Shown piece by piece: positions 23,834 to 32,234 of a stretch of DNA of 64,000 nt. Source of the stretch: Streptomyces monomycini (GTDB lineage Bacteria; Actinomycetota; Actinomycetes; Streptomycetales; Streptomycetaceae); NCBI RefSeq assembly GCF_022271435.1, contig NZ_JAFIQY010000006.1, positions 1-64,000 on the forward strand, written 5' to 3'. The translations under genes and the position numbers were made by a program. Numbering within the stretch: position 1 is the stretch's first letter; every line of letters begins with the position of its first letter. A model generated the notes under the pieces. It was given only the letters and a program-made list of their open reading frames with translations. It did no database searches and had not been told where the DNA came from.

Positions 23834-25371
23834 CCGAGCAGCACACCGCAGGCCGCCAGGCCGAGCAGTCCTCCGCCCCCGCCCCGGGCCGCCTGTACGG
23901 GGTCGGCCTCGGCCCCGGCGACCCGTCCCTCATGACGCTGCGCGCCGTCGAGGTCATCTCGTCCGCCGACGTGATCGCGTACCACAGCGCCCGGCACGGC
24001 CGCTCGATCGCCCGCTCCATCGCCGAACGCCACATCCGCCCGGACCACCACGAAGAACCCCTGGTCTACCCGATCACCACGGAGTCCACGGACCACCCCG
24101 ACGGCTACCGAGGCGCCCTCAACGACTTCTACACCGAAGCCGCCGCCCGCCTCGCCGCGCACCTCGACGCGGGCCGCACGGTCGCCGTACTCGCCGAGGG
24201 CGACCCCCTCTTCTACGGCTCGTACCAGCACATGCACCAGCGCCTGGCCGACCGCTACGAGACCGAGGTCATCCCCGGCGTCACCTCCGTCAGCGCCGCC
24301 GCAGCCCGCCTCGGCAAACCTCTCTGCGAAGCGGACGAAGTCCTCACCATCCTCCCCGGCACCCTGCCCACCGAGGAACTGACCGCCCGCCTCGCCGCCA
24401 CCGACGCCGCCGTCGTCATGAAGCTCGGCCGCACCTTCCCCTCCGTGCACCAGGCCCTGACCGACTCCGGCCGCCTCCCGGAGGCCGACTACGTCGAACG
24501 CGCCACGATGCCCGGCGAACGCACGGCGCCCCTCGCGGAGGTGGACCCGTCCACCGTCCCCTACTTCTCCGTCGCCGTCGTCCCCAGCCGCATCGCCACC
24601 CCTCCCCCGGCCCCCGCCACCGGCTCGGTCGTGGTCGTCGGCACCGGCCCGGCAGGCCCGTTGTGGCTCACACCGGAGTCCCGCGGCGCGCTCGCCTCCG
24701 CCACCGACCTCGTCGGCTACACCACCTACCTGGACCGCGTCCCCGTACGCCCCGGCCAGGAGCGCCACGCCTCCGACAACAAGGTCGAGTCCGAACGCGC
24801 CGAACTCGCCCTGGACCTGGCCCGCCGCGGCCGCCGGGTCGCGGTCGTCTCCGGCGGCGACCCCGGCATCTTCGCGATGGCCACGGCCGTCCTCGAAGTA
24901 GCCGCCCAGGAGCCCTACCGCTCCCTCCCCGTACGCGTCCTCCCCGGCGTCACCGCCGCCAACGCGGCCGCCGCCCGCGCCGGCGCCCCCCTCGGCCACG
25001 ACTACGCGGTCATCTCCCTCTCCGACCGCCTCAAGCCCTGGGAAGTCATCGCCGACCGCCTCCACGCGGCCGCCTCCGCGGACCTGGCGATGGCCCTCTA
25101 CAACCCCGGCTCCCGCACCCGCACCTGGCAGGTCGCCAAGGCCCGCGAACTCCTCCTGGAACACCGCGCCCCCGACACCCCGGTGGTCATGGCCCGCGAC
25201 GTCGGCGGCCCGACGGAGTCCGTACGCGTCGTCCCCTTGGCCGACCTGGCCCCCGAGGAGGTCGACATGCGCACGATCCTCCTGATCGGCTCGTCGCAGA
25301 CGGAGTCGGTACGGCGCGGGGAGGGCGACCGGGAGACGGTGTGGACGCCGCGGCGGTACCCGGAGAAGTAA
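23830..25371 (+). CDS. cobIJ: fused precorrin-2 C20- / precorrin-3B C17-methyltransferase CobIJ
   Basis: The 513-aa bifunctional enzyme carries two SAM-dependent tetrapyrrole methylases. Residues about 18-245 are the CobI half ([53 protein letters not shown]), methylating C20 of precorrin-2. Residues about 255-500 are the CobJ half ([53 protein letters not shown]), which methylates C17 with ring contraction. Fused CobIJ is common in actinobacteria. GTG 23830 overlaps the cobH stop. A hairpin follows the gene, so cobG-cobH-cobIJ is a closed transcription unit. Confidence 0.95.
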   Translation: MTEQHTAGRQAEQSSAPAPGRLYGVGLGPGDPSLMTLRAVEVISSADVIAYHSARHGRSIARSIAERHIRPDHHEEPLVYPITTESTDHPDGYRGALNDFYTEAAARLAAHLDAGRTVAVLAEGDPLFYGSYQHMHQRLADRYETEVIPGVTSVSAAAARLGKPLCEADEVLTILPGTLPTEELTARLAATDAAVVMKLGRTFPSVHQALTDSGRLPEADYVERATMPGERTAPLAEVDPSTVPYFSVAVVPSRIATPPPAPATGSVVVVGTGPAGPLWLTPESRGALASATDLVGYTTYLDRVPVRPGQERHASDNKVESERAELALDLARRGRRVAVVSGGDPGIFAMATAVLEVAAQEPYRSLPVRVLPGVTAANAAAARAGAPLGHDYAVISLSDRLKPWEVIADRLHAAASADLAMALYNPGSRTRTWQVAKARELLLEHRAPDTPVVMARDVGGPTESVRVVPLADLAPEEVDMRTILLIGSSQTESVRRGEGDRETVWTPRRYPEK

Positions 25372-25381
25372 GAGCCCGCGC

Positions 25382-25418
25382 GACGGGCGGGCCCGGCTTG
25401 CACCCCGGGCCGCCCGTC
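25382..25418 (+). terminator. hairpin terminator after cobIJ
   Basis: GACGGGCGGGCCCGG pairs with CCGGGCCGCCCGTC with a single bulged base, around an 8-base loop, ten bases after the cobIJ stop. Confidence 0.7.
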
Positions 25419-25577
25419 CCCTGGTCGGCCCTCCGGTCGAGAACCCGCCACATGATCCCCACCCGACAGGCGAATCCAGCCACCACCGGGCCGTGCCGCC
25501 CCTGATCACCTAACGTCGGCGCGGTCCGCCAACCCGGCGGACCGCTCAACGGGGCACACAAACGGGGACAGCACCAC

Positions 25578-26081
25578 ATGACCGGCACATCCAGAAGCAA
25601 GCGCAGCAACCACCCACACTTACGCACCGCCGTCGCCACCGCCACGGCACTCCTGCTGGCAGCCTCAGCCACCGGCTGCGCCACCAAGGACGAACCCTGC
25701 GGCCCGGCCTCCTCGTCGCGCTACCGCGCTACGGACCTTCACGGCACCTGGACTTCCCTGAAGGGCCATCTCAAGCTCAGCGACCTCGGCGGCAAACTGG
25801 GCCAGACCTTCAACTCCCAGGGCTGGCCGAAGAACACCACCCTCGACCAGACCGTCAACGACGCGCCCCTCGAAGGCGGCCTCTTCGGCAAGGGCACCTG
25901 GTCCCTCTCCACCGACCACACCGCCCTCACCCTCACCTTCGACCGCCTGGACGCCGAACTGGAACGCACCACCATCCACACCCTGCGGATCGGCGAGGAG
26001 AAGAGCCAACCGGTCCTCTACACGCGGGTCGGCGACCCGGAGGAGTGCCATGTGTTCATGCTGACGCGGCAGGGGGAGTGA
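25578..26081 (+). CDS. putative lipoprotein, unknown function
   Basis: A 167-aa exported protein. The N-terminus has a basic start, then ATALLLAASATGCATKDEPC, with a lipobox ASATGC giving an anchored cysteine near residue 35. The mature part starts DEPCGPASSSRYRATDLHGTW and looks like a small lipocalin-like or beta-barrel domain (LHGTWTS, WSLSTDHTALTLTFDRLDA split across strands), with a late cysteine in DPEECHVFML that may pair with the early one. The gene has its own spacer of 200 bases after the cobIJ terminator. Function unknown. Confidence 0.75.
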   Translation: MTGTSRSKRSNHPHLRTAVATATALLLAASATGCATKDEPCGPASSSRYRATDLHGTWTSLKGHLKLSDLGGKLGQTFNSQGWPKNTTLDQTVNDAPLEGGLFGKGTWSLSTDHTALTLTFDRLDAELERTTIHTLRIGEEKSQPVLYTRVGDPEECHVFMLTRQGE

Positions 26082-26203
26082 GCCGGGAGCGGCGGCCGGT
26101 GGCGGGAGGCCCCGCCCGTGCTGCGACGAGGGCACCTGCCGGGCGCGCGCAACCGCTCCCCCGCCTGATCGGGTGCACGCCAGCCGGTTCGCCCGGGGCT
26201 GAG

Positions 26204-26416
26204 TCAAGAGCGGTAGCCGCGCACTTTCAGCTCACCTATGAAGGAAACCCACGCATGGTGGGTGAATATCAGCGTTGGGCCGTCTGCGTCCTTGCTGTCG
26301 CGTACGCGCAGCGAACCGGTGACCGCGTCGGCTACCTCGACACAGTTGCCGTCGCCGCCGTTGCTGTGGCTGCTCTTCCGCCACTCCCCGACCGCCGGGC
26401 CGATTCCTGCGCTCAT
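26204..26416 (-). CDS. DUF397 domain protein
   Basis: The 70-aa protein is a complete DUF397 domain: WRKSSHSNGGDGNCVEVAD, VRDSKDADGPTLIF and HHAWVSFIGELK. In Streptomyces such proteins are coupled to XRE regulators and modulate them, as in WhiJ/BldB-type pairs. Its ATG overlaps the stop of the XRE gene by ATGA, so it is translated with it. Confidence 0.94.
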   Translation of the reverse strand: MSAGIGPAVGEWRKSSHSNGGDGNCVEVADAVTGSLRVRDSKDADGPTLIFTHHAWVSFIGELKVRGYRS

Positions 26417-27234
26417 GCCGTGTCGCCCTCCATCAACTGCTTGATATACGCGACCGAGTCACATGGCGACAGCGCCAGGTCCCACAACTGCTCGTAAGAC
26501 AGGCGGTACTGGGACACCTCCGCCACGTCCTCGATCAGTTCCCCCGACTTGTTGCCTTCATGGTAGGCAACAGCACTTCCGTCCGCCATCCACAAGAGAG
26601 ACAGCGAGCCACCGAGCAGATCGTGCACTCCCGCACTGAGCGGAAGTACCTGCAAGACGATGTTCGGCATGCCAGCGGATGCCACAAGGTGCGCGAGTTG
26701 GGCTCGCCAGGCCGCCGCGTCCTTCAACGGTCGCATGAGGACCGATTCATCGATGATCACCCGGATGCGGGGAGGCGTCGCTCGGCACAGCAGCTCCTGC
26801 CTACCGATGCGGGCCGCGACCGCTTCCTCCAAGTCCTCGTCGCTGAGAGGCGTCGGCGCCGATGAGAGCACTGCCTTGGCGTAATCCTCGGTCTGCAACA
26901 AGCCTGGCAGAACCATCATGTACTTGTGCATGACAGTGGCCCTCGCCTCGTACCACATGAACGACTTGTAGCGGTCTTTGAAGGCGTCCTGACGTGCCAG
27001 CCTCCACAGCCCAACAAGCAATTTTCCCGTTCCGTAGACCCGGTCCAGCGCCTCCATGACTTCCCGCCGTGACAGACGCTCGCCGTTTTCGAGGCGGTTC
27101 AAGTACGTACGGTCGTACCTCGTCTCCTCAGCCAGCTGAGCCAGCGACATCCCGGAGGCGTCCCGCAAACGGCTCAACTCACGCGCGAGCACTTCACGCG
27201 CCGACTCCTCCGCTCCCGCACCCTCCGTAGCCAT
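26413..27234 (-). CDS. XRE-family regulator with DUF5753 (WhiJ-like)
   Basis: The 273-aa protein has an N-terminal helix-turn-helix (GMSLAQLAEETRYDRTYLNR, LENGERLSRREVMEALD) at about residues 30-75. The C-terminal DUF5753 domain follows (WYEARATVMHKYMMVLPGLL, QTEDYAKAVLSS, YEQLWDLALSP). The set XRE-DUF5753 plus DUF397 is one of many paralogous regulator pairs in Streptomyces linked to development. The start at ATG 27234 faces a divergent small-protein gene. Targets are unknown; codon use is less GC-biased than in the cob genes. Confidence 0.92.
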   Translation of the reverse strand: MATEGAGAEESAREVLARELSRLRDASGMSLAQLAEETRYDRTYLNRLENGERLSRREVMEALDRVYGTGKLLVGLWRLARQDAFKDRYKSFMWYEARATVMHKYMMVLPGLLQTEDYAKAVLSSAPTPLSDEDLEEAVAARIGRQELLCRATPPRIRVIIDESVLMRPLKDAAAWRAQLAHLVASAGMPNIVLQVLPLSAGVHDLLGGSLSLLWMADGSAVAYHEGNKSGELIEDVAEVSQYRLSYEQLWDLALSPCDSVAYIKQLMEGDTA

Positions 27235-27361
27235 ATGGCCTCCTCTGTTGCCCCTTGAGGGGTGACAACAGCGTCCCCCTGCCTGCGAGTTGTTCGGAGG
27301 GTAACCATGGATGAACGCAAGGTGCTTGCGAAAACCACCGACCGCTCAAAGGCAGATACAC

Positions 27362-27589
27362 ATGACCACGAACACGCACACCCGAACCACGAACACGATC
27401 AAAATCGCCGAGGAAGCGCGCGACGAACTCCGTACCGCCCTCACCGCAGTCGGCATCAAACTGCCCACCCTGAGCCTGGACGCCGTCTCCGTCACCGGCG
27501 ACATCGCCCGCCCGCTCGTCACCCTCGGCCGCTGCACACCCGAGGTGGCCCGCCGCCTCGCCGCCGTACTCCGGACGTGCTCCACGTGA
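27362..27589 (+). CDS. small alpha-helical protein, paralogue of the one at 34792
   Basis: The 75-aa protein contains AEEARDELRTALTAVGIKLP, then RPLVTLGRCTPEVARRLAAV. These motifs recur in the product at 34792. I know this family only as small Streptomyces proteins next to XRE/DUF397 pairs; no function is assigned. ATG 27362 is preceded by AAAGGCAG. A short coupled ORF overlaps its stop. Confidence 0.72.
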   Translation: MTTNTHTRTTNTIKIAEEARDELRTALTAVGIKLPTLSLDAVSVTGDIARPLVTLGRCTPEVARRLAAVLRTCST

Positions 27590-27708
27590 CCGACGTACAG
27601 CCCGCGCCCCCGAAGCCGCCCCCACCCCCGGACGACACCGTCCGCCACCAGGCTCTGACGGCGCGCGTCAGGGAGGCCAACCGGTGGAGCGAGTCCTGGC
27701 CCCGGTGA
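27586..27708 (+). CDS. 40-aa ORF coupled to the preceding small gene
   Basis: GTG at 27586 overlaps the preceding stop as GTGA. The product is 40 residues, Pro-rich at first (PPKPPPPPDD) and then helical (VRHQALTARVREANRWSESW). The overlap and the sensible amphipathic end favour a real gene; the short length means chance is not excluded. Confidence 0.45.
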   Translation: MTDVQPAPPKPPPPPDDTVRHQALTARVREANRWSESWPR

Positions 27709-27802
27709 GACGGCACGTGCCCTGACACGTCGCCAGCAGGGTCGGGAGGTTCGACAGACGGGCAGCACCCCGGCGAGGCCTTGACGCTCACCACCCCGGC
27801 GG

Positions 27803-27832
27803 ATAGCGTTCCGATTCGGATCGGAACGCTAT
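27803..27832. promoter_or_regulatory. 30-bp perfect palindrome, likely TetR operator
   Basis: Arms ATAGCGTTCCGAT and ATCGGAACGCTAT are exact complements around TCGG. The site ends 23 bases before the oxidoreductase start, where a repressor would block transcription. A TetR gene follows the oxidoreductase, so it is the likely ligand. Confidence 0.85.
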
Positions 27833-27855
27833 TCGCCTCCATGAGGGAGCCGCAA

Positions 27856-28800
27856 GTGAAAGCCGTAGTCGCCATGTCATCCGGAGACACCACCGTGACC
27901 GACACACCGGACCCGTCCCCCACCCCCACCCAGGTGCTCATCGACGTCGAAGCCGCAGGCGTCGGGTATGTGGACGTCATGACGCTGCGGGGCGAGTACC
28001 CGGCGTTTCCCGGTGCGGGGGCGGTGCCCGGGATGGAGGTCGTCGGGCGGGTGACGGCGGTCGGGGCGGAGGTGTCCGAAGGGCTGGTGGGGCAGCAGGT
28101 TCTGGCGTTGCTGACGGGGTTCGGCGGGTTTGCCGAGCGGGTCGTGGCCGAGGCCGAAATGGTCCTCACGAGCCCGCCCGGGGCCGGTGCGGACGATGTG
28201 GTCGCGCTGGGTGTCAACGCCCTGGTCGCCGAGCTGGCGCTCCAGCGGGTGGGGGCCGCTGCCGGGGAGCGGGTGCTCGTCCGTGGTGCCGGTGGCGGGA
28301 TCGGGGTGCTCGCCACACAGATCGCGCGTGCCCGGGGAGCCGAGGTCACCGTCGTCACCTCGTCCGCGGCACGCGGCGAGCGCCTGCGGGGCCTGGGCGC
28401 CGCGCACGTCGTCGACCGGAACCGGTCCGGCGTTCCCGATGCGGGCTTCGATGTCGTGGTGGACACGGTCGCCGGCCCGGATCTGGGGCAGCATCTCGCA
28501 CTCCTGCGGCCGAACGGGCGTTACGTCCTCTGTGGCGCCGCCGGTGGCTTCCCCTCGGTGGAGTCCTTCGCGCCGCTGCTGCGGGACTTCCACAAGTCGC
28601 TGTCGCTGCACGCGTTCAGCCTCAATTCGGTGGCCCCGGAGGAGCTTCGAGGCTCTTGGAAGAGGGTGGTGGCGCTTCTGGACGAGGGGCGGCTGTCAGC
28701 CGTGGTGGATCATGTTTTCCCGCTCGCCGAGGCCGCCGCCGCACTGCGGCGGGTGGCGGATGGAAAGGCGTTCGGCAAGGTCGTCCTGCGTCCCCGGTAG
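27856..28800 (+). CDS. zinc-independent quinone oxidoreductase / NADPH reductase (MDR family)
   Basis: The 314-aa enzyme begins VKAVVAMSSGD at GTG 27856, with GAGGGAG six bases before. It has an N-terminal GroES-like domain (DVEAAGVGYVDVMTLRGEYP, PGMEVVGRV) and a Rossmann domain with the NADPH-binding AGGGIGVLATQIARARGAEV. No structural or catalytic zinc cysteines are visible, so it belongs with NADPH:quinone oxidoreductases. The C-terminus (GRLSAVVDHVFPLAEAAAAL) is typical. It is probably repressed through the upstream palindrome by the neighbouring TetR protein. The substrate is unknown. Confidence 0.9.
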   Translation: MKAVVAMSSGDTTVTDTPDPSPTPTQVLIDVEAAGVGYVDVMTLRGEYPAFPGAGAVPGMEVVGRVTAVGAEVSEGLVGQQVLALLTGFGGFAERVVAEAEMVLTSPPGAGADDVVALGVNALVAELALQRVGAAAGERVLVRGAGGGIGVLATQIARARGAEVTVVTSSAARGERLRGLGAAHVVDRNRSGVPDAGFDVVVDTVAGPDLGQHLALLRPNGRYVLCGAAGGFPSVESFAPLLRDFHKSLSLHAFSLNSVAPEELRGSWKRVVALLDEGRLSAVVDHVFPLAEAAAALRRVADGKAFGKVVLRPR

Positions 28801-28845
28801 GGTTGCCGGTCGACAGGATGGGCGTGCGGTTCCCGGGAGAGTTCG

Positions 28846-29484
28846 ATGGCGCGCAGGCGGGATGAGCGGATCGACCGCGCCGTACTGGCCGCGACGGCCG
28901 AACTCGTACGGGAAGTCGGCTATCCGGGCCTGACGATGGAAGCCATCGCGCAGCGGGCGGGGACCACCAAACCCGCCATCCGCCGACGCTGGGCGAGCCA
29001 GAAGCACCTGGTCGTGGAGGCCATGGCGGAGGACCGGATCGGGGTCGTGGAGATCGACACCGGATGCACCCACTGCGATCTCGTCGGGCATCTCGAAGCG
29101 CTCCGGGGCGCGATGGACGACCCGGCCTTCGGCCATGTGCTTCCGGGGCTGGTGGCCGATCTCGCGGACGATCCGGAGCTGCGGGAACGCTTCCTCACCG
29201 AGTTCTGGGCACCTCGCCGCGAAGCGTGCGTGGCGTCCCTGCGCAGGGGGCAGGCGCGCGGTGACCTCCGGCCCGGCCTCGACGTCGATCTCGTACTGGA
29301 CCTGTTCGCCGCCCCCGTCGTGTTCCGGTCGCTCTTCGGCCATTCCGGGCTCGGGCCGGAGTTCCCGGAGGACGTGGTGGGTGCCCTGCTCTCCGGCGTA
29401 GGGACCGGGACAGGTGGGGGACGCGACTGCGGGCAGCGCCGCGCGCTAGGCAGTCACAGCGCCGCCAGCCAGGCGACCGCCTGA
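28846..29484 (+). CDS. TetR/AcrR-family transcriptional regulator
   Basis: The 212-aa protein has an N-terminal helix-turn-helix (LTMEAIAQRAGTTKPAIRRR, WASQKHLVVEAM) at about residues 25-60 and a helical ligand domain ending LDLFAAPVVFRSLFGHSG. ATG 28846 has GGGAGAG upstream. It lies 45 bases after the oxidoreductase on the same strand, so they form an operon controlled at the 27803 palindrome. Its last 31 bases overlap the end of the convergent cobK gene. Confidence 0.92.
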   Translation: MARRRDERIDRAVLAATAELVREVGYPGLTMEAIAQRAGTTKPAIRRRWASQKHLVVEAMAEDRIGVVEIDTGCTHCDLVGHLEALRGAMDDPAFGHVLPGLVADLADDPELRERFLTEFWAPRREACVASLRRGQARGDLRPGLDVDLVLDLFAAPVVFRSLFGHSGLGPEFPEDVVGALLSGVGTGTGGGRDCGQRRALGSHSAASQATA

Positions 29485-30221
29485 TCCGGGGTCTCGGCCA
29501 CCGGCACACCGACCGGGACGCCCGGCCTCTGCACGACCACCACCGGCACCCCCGCCTCCCGCGCCGCCGTCAGCTTCGGGGCGGTGGCCGTCGCGCCGCT
29601 GTCCTTCGTCACCAGGACGTCGACGCGGTGGTCACGGAGGAGGGTGCGTTCGCCTTCGAGGGTGAAGGGGCCGCGGTCGAGGACGGTCTGCATGTGGGGT
29701 GGGTACGGGGGCTCGGGGGCGTCCACGGAGCGGACGAGGAACCAGAGGCCGGTGAGGTGGGCGAAGGTGGCGAGGCCCATGCGGCCGGTGGTGAGGAAGA
29801 CGCGCTGGCCGAGGGCGGGAAGGGTGGCGGCGGCCTCTTCGAGGGAGGCGACCGGGTGCCAGTCGTCACCCGGGCCGGGGACCCAGCCGGGCCTGCGGAG
29901 GGCGAGCAGGGGAACATGGGCCGTGGCGGCCGCCTGCGCCGCGTTGAAACTGATCGTGCCGGCGAAGGGATGGGTGGCGTCGATGAGCGCGTCCACCGCG
30001 TGCTCGCGCAGCCAGTGTGCGAGGCCGTCCGGGCCTCCGAATCCGCCGATGCGGACCTCTCCGGCGGGAAGCCGGGGGGCGGCCACCCGGCCTGCCAGGG
30101 ATGTCGTCACGCGCCAGTCGGGCCGACGGTCCGCCAGGCCGGCGGCCAGCCGGCGGGCCTCGGTCGTGCCGCCGAGGATCAGGACGTGCGGGACGCGTAC
30201 GGCTCCGGCGGGGGCGCTCAT
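29454..30221 (-). CDS. cobK: precorrin-6A reductase CobK
   Basis: The 255-aa NADPH-dependent enzyme reduces precorrin-6A to precorrin-6B. Family motifs are clear: HVLILGGTTEARRLAAGLAD, DALIDATHPFAGTISFNAA, LTTGRMGLATF and VTKDSGATATAPKLTAAREA. It starts at ATG 30221. The cbiD start lies 17 bases away on the other strand, which leaves no room for two ordinary promoters. Its 3' end overlaps the TetR gene by 31 bases. Confidence 0.95.
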   Translation of the reverse strand: MSAPAGAVRVPHVLILGGTTEARRLAAGLADRRPDWRVTTSLAGRVAAPRLPAGEVRIGGFGGPDGLAHWLREHAVDALIDATHPFAGTISFNAAQAAATAHVPLLALRRPGWVPGPGDDWHPVASLEEAAATLPALGQRVFLTTGRMGLATFAHLTGLWFLVRSVDAPEPPYPPHMQTVLDRGPFTLEGERTLLRDHRVDVLVTKDSGATATAPKLTAAREAGVPVVVVQRPGVPVGVPVAETPDQAVAWLAAL

Positions 30222-30238
30222 GGCGGGTGGTCTTCTCC

Positions 30239-31501
30239 ATGGGTGAGGCAGGTACGGACACGAACGGTACGGGAGGCGGGCGTACGGGCGGGAGCACGGC
30301 CGGCACAGACTCCCCCACCGGCGGGCGTACGGGCGGGAGTACGCCCGGGACCGGTACCGGCACAGGCGCCGCCACCGGCGGCCGTACGGCGCAGCTCGCG
30401 CACACCGGGCTGCGGCACGGCTGGACCACCGGGGCCTGCGCGACCGCGGCGACGACCGCCGCGTACACGGCGCTGCTGACCGGCGATTTTCCGGACCCGG
30501 TGACGATCACCCTGCCGAAGGGGCAGACGCCCGCGTTCGCGCTGGCCGCCGAGGAGATGCCCGAGGACCGCGCCACGGCCATGGCAGCCGTCGTCAAGGA
30601 CGCGGGGGACGATCCCGACGTCACGCACGGTGCGCTGATCCGGGCCACCGTGCGCCGGCTTCCGGCGGGAAGCGGTGTGGTGTTCAAGGCCGGGCCGGGG
30701 GTGGGTACGGTCACGCGCCCCGGGCTGCCGCTCGATGTCGGCGAGCCGGCGGTCAACCCCGTGCCCCGGCAGATGATGCGGGAGCACGTCGCGGAGGTCG
30801 CGCGGCGGTACGGGGGCAGTGGGGACGTCGAGGTCGAGCTGTCGGTCGATCACGGTGAGGAGATCGCGCGGAGTACGTGGAATCCGCGGCTGGGGATTCT
30901 GGGCGGACTGTCGATCCTGGGGACGACCGGGATCGTGGTGCCGTACTCGTGCTCGGCGTGGATCGACTCGATCCGGCGAGGTGTGGATGTGGCGCGTGCG
31001 GCGGGGCGTACGCATGTGGCCGGGTGCACCGGCTCCACCTCGGAGAAGGTCGTCGTCGCGGAACACGGCCTCCCCGAGGACGCGCTGCTGGACATGGGCG
31101 ACTTCGCGGGCGCGGTGCTGAAGTACGTACGGCGGCATCCCGTGCCCAGGCTGACCGTTTGCGGCGGGTTCGCGAAGCTGTCGAAGCTGGCGGCGGGGCA
31201 CTTGGACCTGCACTCGGCGCGTTCGCAGGTGGACAAGGGGTTTCTCGCCGAGCTGGCGCGGCAGGGCGGTGCGGACGCGGAGCTGGCGGGCGAGGTCGCC
31301 GTGGCCAATACGGGGCTGGCCGCGCTCCAGTTGTGCGCGGCGCGTGGTGTACCGCTCGGTGACCTGGTCGCCAGGACGGCCCGCGACGAGGCGCTGGCCG
31401 TCCTGCGGGGCGCGCCGGTCGCGGTGGACGTGATCTGCATCGACCGGGCGGGGAATGTGGTGGGGCGGGTCGAACCCCGGGGGCCGCGGGAAGAGGGGTG
31501 A
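30239..31501 (+). CDS. cbiD: cobalt-precorrin-5B (C1)-methyltransferase CbiD
   Basis: The 420-aa SAM-dependent enzyme methylates C1 of the corrin ring during deacylation. Core motifs: LRHGWTTGACATAATTAAYT, VVKDAGDDPDVTHGALI, AVNPVPRQMM, LGGLSILGTTGIVVPYSCSA and CGGFAKLSKLAAGHLDLHSA. CbiD belongs to the anaerobic route, while CobG and CobN here are aerobic. The N-terminal 45 residues are a Gly/Thr repeat (a 20-bp direct repeat at 30275-30294 and 30320-30339). The true start may be later than ATG 30239. Confidence 0.93.
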   Translation: MGEAGTDTNGTGGGRTGGSTAGTDSPTGGRTGGSTPGTGTGTGAATGGRTAQLAHTGLRHGWTTGACATAATTAAYTALLTGDFPDPVTITLPKGQTPAFALAAEEMPEDRATAMAAVVKDAGDDPDVTHGALIRATVRRLPAGSGVVFKAGPGVGTVTRPGLPLDVGEPAVNPVPRQMMREHVAEVARRYGGSGDVEVELSVDHGEEIARSTWNPRLGILGGLSILGTTGIVVPYSCSAWIDSIRRGVDVARAAGRTHVAGCTGSTSEKVVVAEHGLPEDALLDMGDFAGAVLKYVRRHPVPRLTVCGGFAKLSKLAAGHLDLHSARSQVDKGFLAELARQGGADAELAGEVAVANTGLAALQLCAARGVPLGDLVARTARDEALAVLRGAPVAVDVICIDRAGNVVGRVEPRGPREEG

Positions 31502-31502
31502 C

Positions 31503-31522
31503 AGGGGCGGCCGTGCGCCCCT
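31503..31522. terminator. short hairpin between convergent cbiD and isochorismatase genes
   Basis: AGGGGCG pairs with CGCCCCT around a GCCGTG loop right after the cbiD stop. The stem is only 7 bp, so it is a modest terminator candidate. Confidence 0.45.
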
Positions 31523-31537
31523 GAGTGACGCGTTCCG

Positions 31538-32194
31538 TCAGGTGGCGGCCGGCCCCGGCGGCGCCTGGAACGGTACGTCCTTCGCGTACGCGACGATCTC
31601 GACCTCGTCGCCGAGGGCCCACTCCGCGACGCGCGAGGCCATCGCCGCCGGGACGCCCTCCGTCTCACCCGGCGCGGGCGGTACGTCGTACGTGCCGTGC
31701 GCGTCGTGCGGCAGGACGACGCGGTACTCGCGCTCCAGGGCGGTACGCGCAGTCCCCAGTACGCACATCTCGGACATCACGCCGCAGACGGCGAGGGACC
31801 GTACCCCGGTCTCGGTGAGCAGCTCGCCCAGCGGGGTTTCATGGAAGCCGTCGTCCAGTGTCTTGCGGATCACGACCTCGCGCGGGCCGGGCGTGACGGG
31901 CAGGTGCAGCTCCCAGCCCTGGGTGCCCGGCTCGTCGGACATGCCGGGCGCGCCGTCGTTCTGGAGGTGGACGATCAGCGCGCCGGCCGCCCGCGCCCGG
32001 TCGACCAGGTCCTCGGTGCGCTCCTGGACGGCCGCCGCGTGCGGTGCCGCGCCCTCGCCCGCGAAGAAGGCCGACTGGACGTCGACGACGATCAGGGCTT
32101 CGACGGGCTCGGGCGGGGACTTGGCGGGCTCGGGCGGGTTGTTCACGGGTCCGGGCGGGGTCTTCGCGGGCTCGGGCTGCGGATTCGCGTTCAT
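31538..32194 (-). CDS. isochorismatase-family cysteine hydrolase
   Basis: The 218-aa enzyme has the family triad: Asp in LIVVDVQSAFF, Lys in VIRKTLDDGF and Cys in VCGVMSEMCVLGTA. Relatives hydrolyse isochorismate, nicotinamide or other amides; the substrate here is unknown. A Pro/Glu-rich N-terminal tail of about 28 residues (NPPEPAKSPPEPVE) precedes the domain. It lies 40 bases downstream of cobM on the same strand and could be read with the cobL-cobM transcript, though no cobalamin role is known. Confidence 0.88.
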   Translation of the reverse strand: MNANPQPEPAKTPPGPVNNPPEPAKSPPEPVEALIVVDVQSAFFAGEGAAPHAAAVQERTEDLVDRARAAGALIVHLQNDGAPGMSDEPGTQGWELHLPVTPGPREVVIRKTLDDGFHETPLGELLTETGVRSLAVCGVMSEMCVLGTARTALEREYRVVLPHDAHGTYDVPPAPGETEGVPAAMASRVAEWALGDEVEIVAYAKDVPFQAPPGPAAT

Positions 32195-32234
32195 CCTGCC
32201 GATGCTGCTGGGGCCGCCGTACCCGATCAACCGG

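Noticed and set aside
23239-25509. Long minus-strand ORF opposite cobH-cobIJ
   Set aside because: Shadow of two strongly recognisable cobalamin genes; Gly/Val-rich product without a fold.
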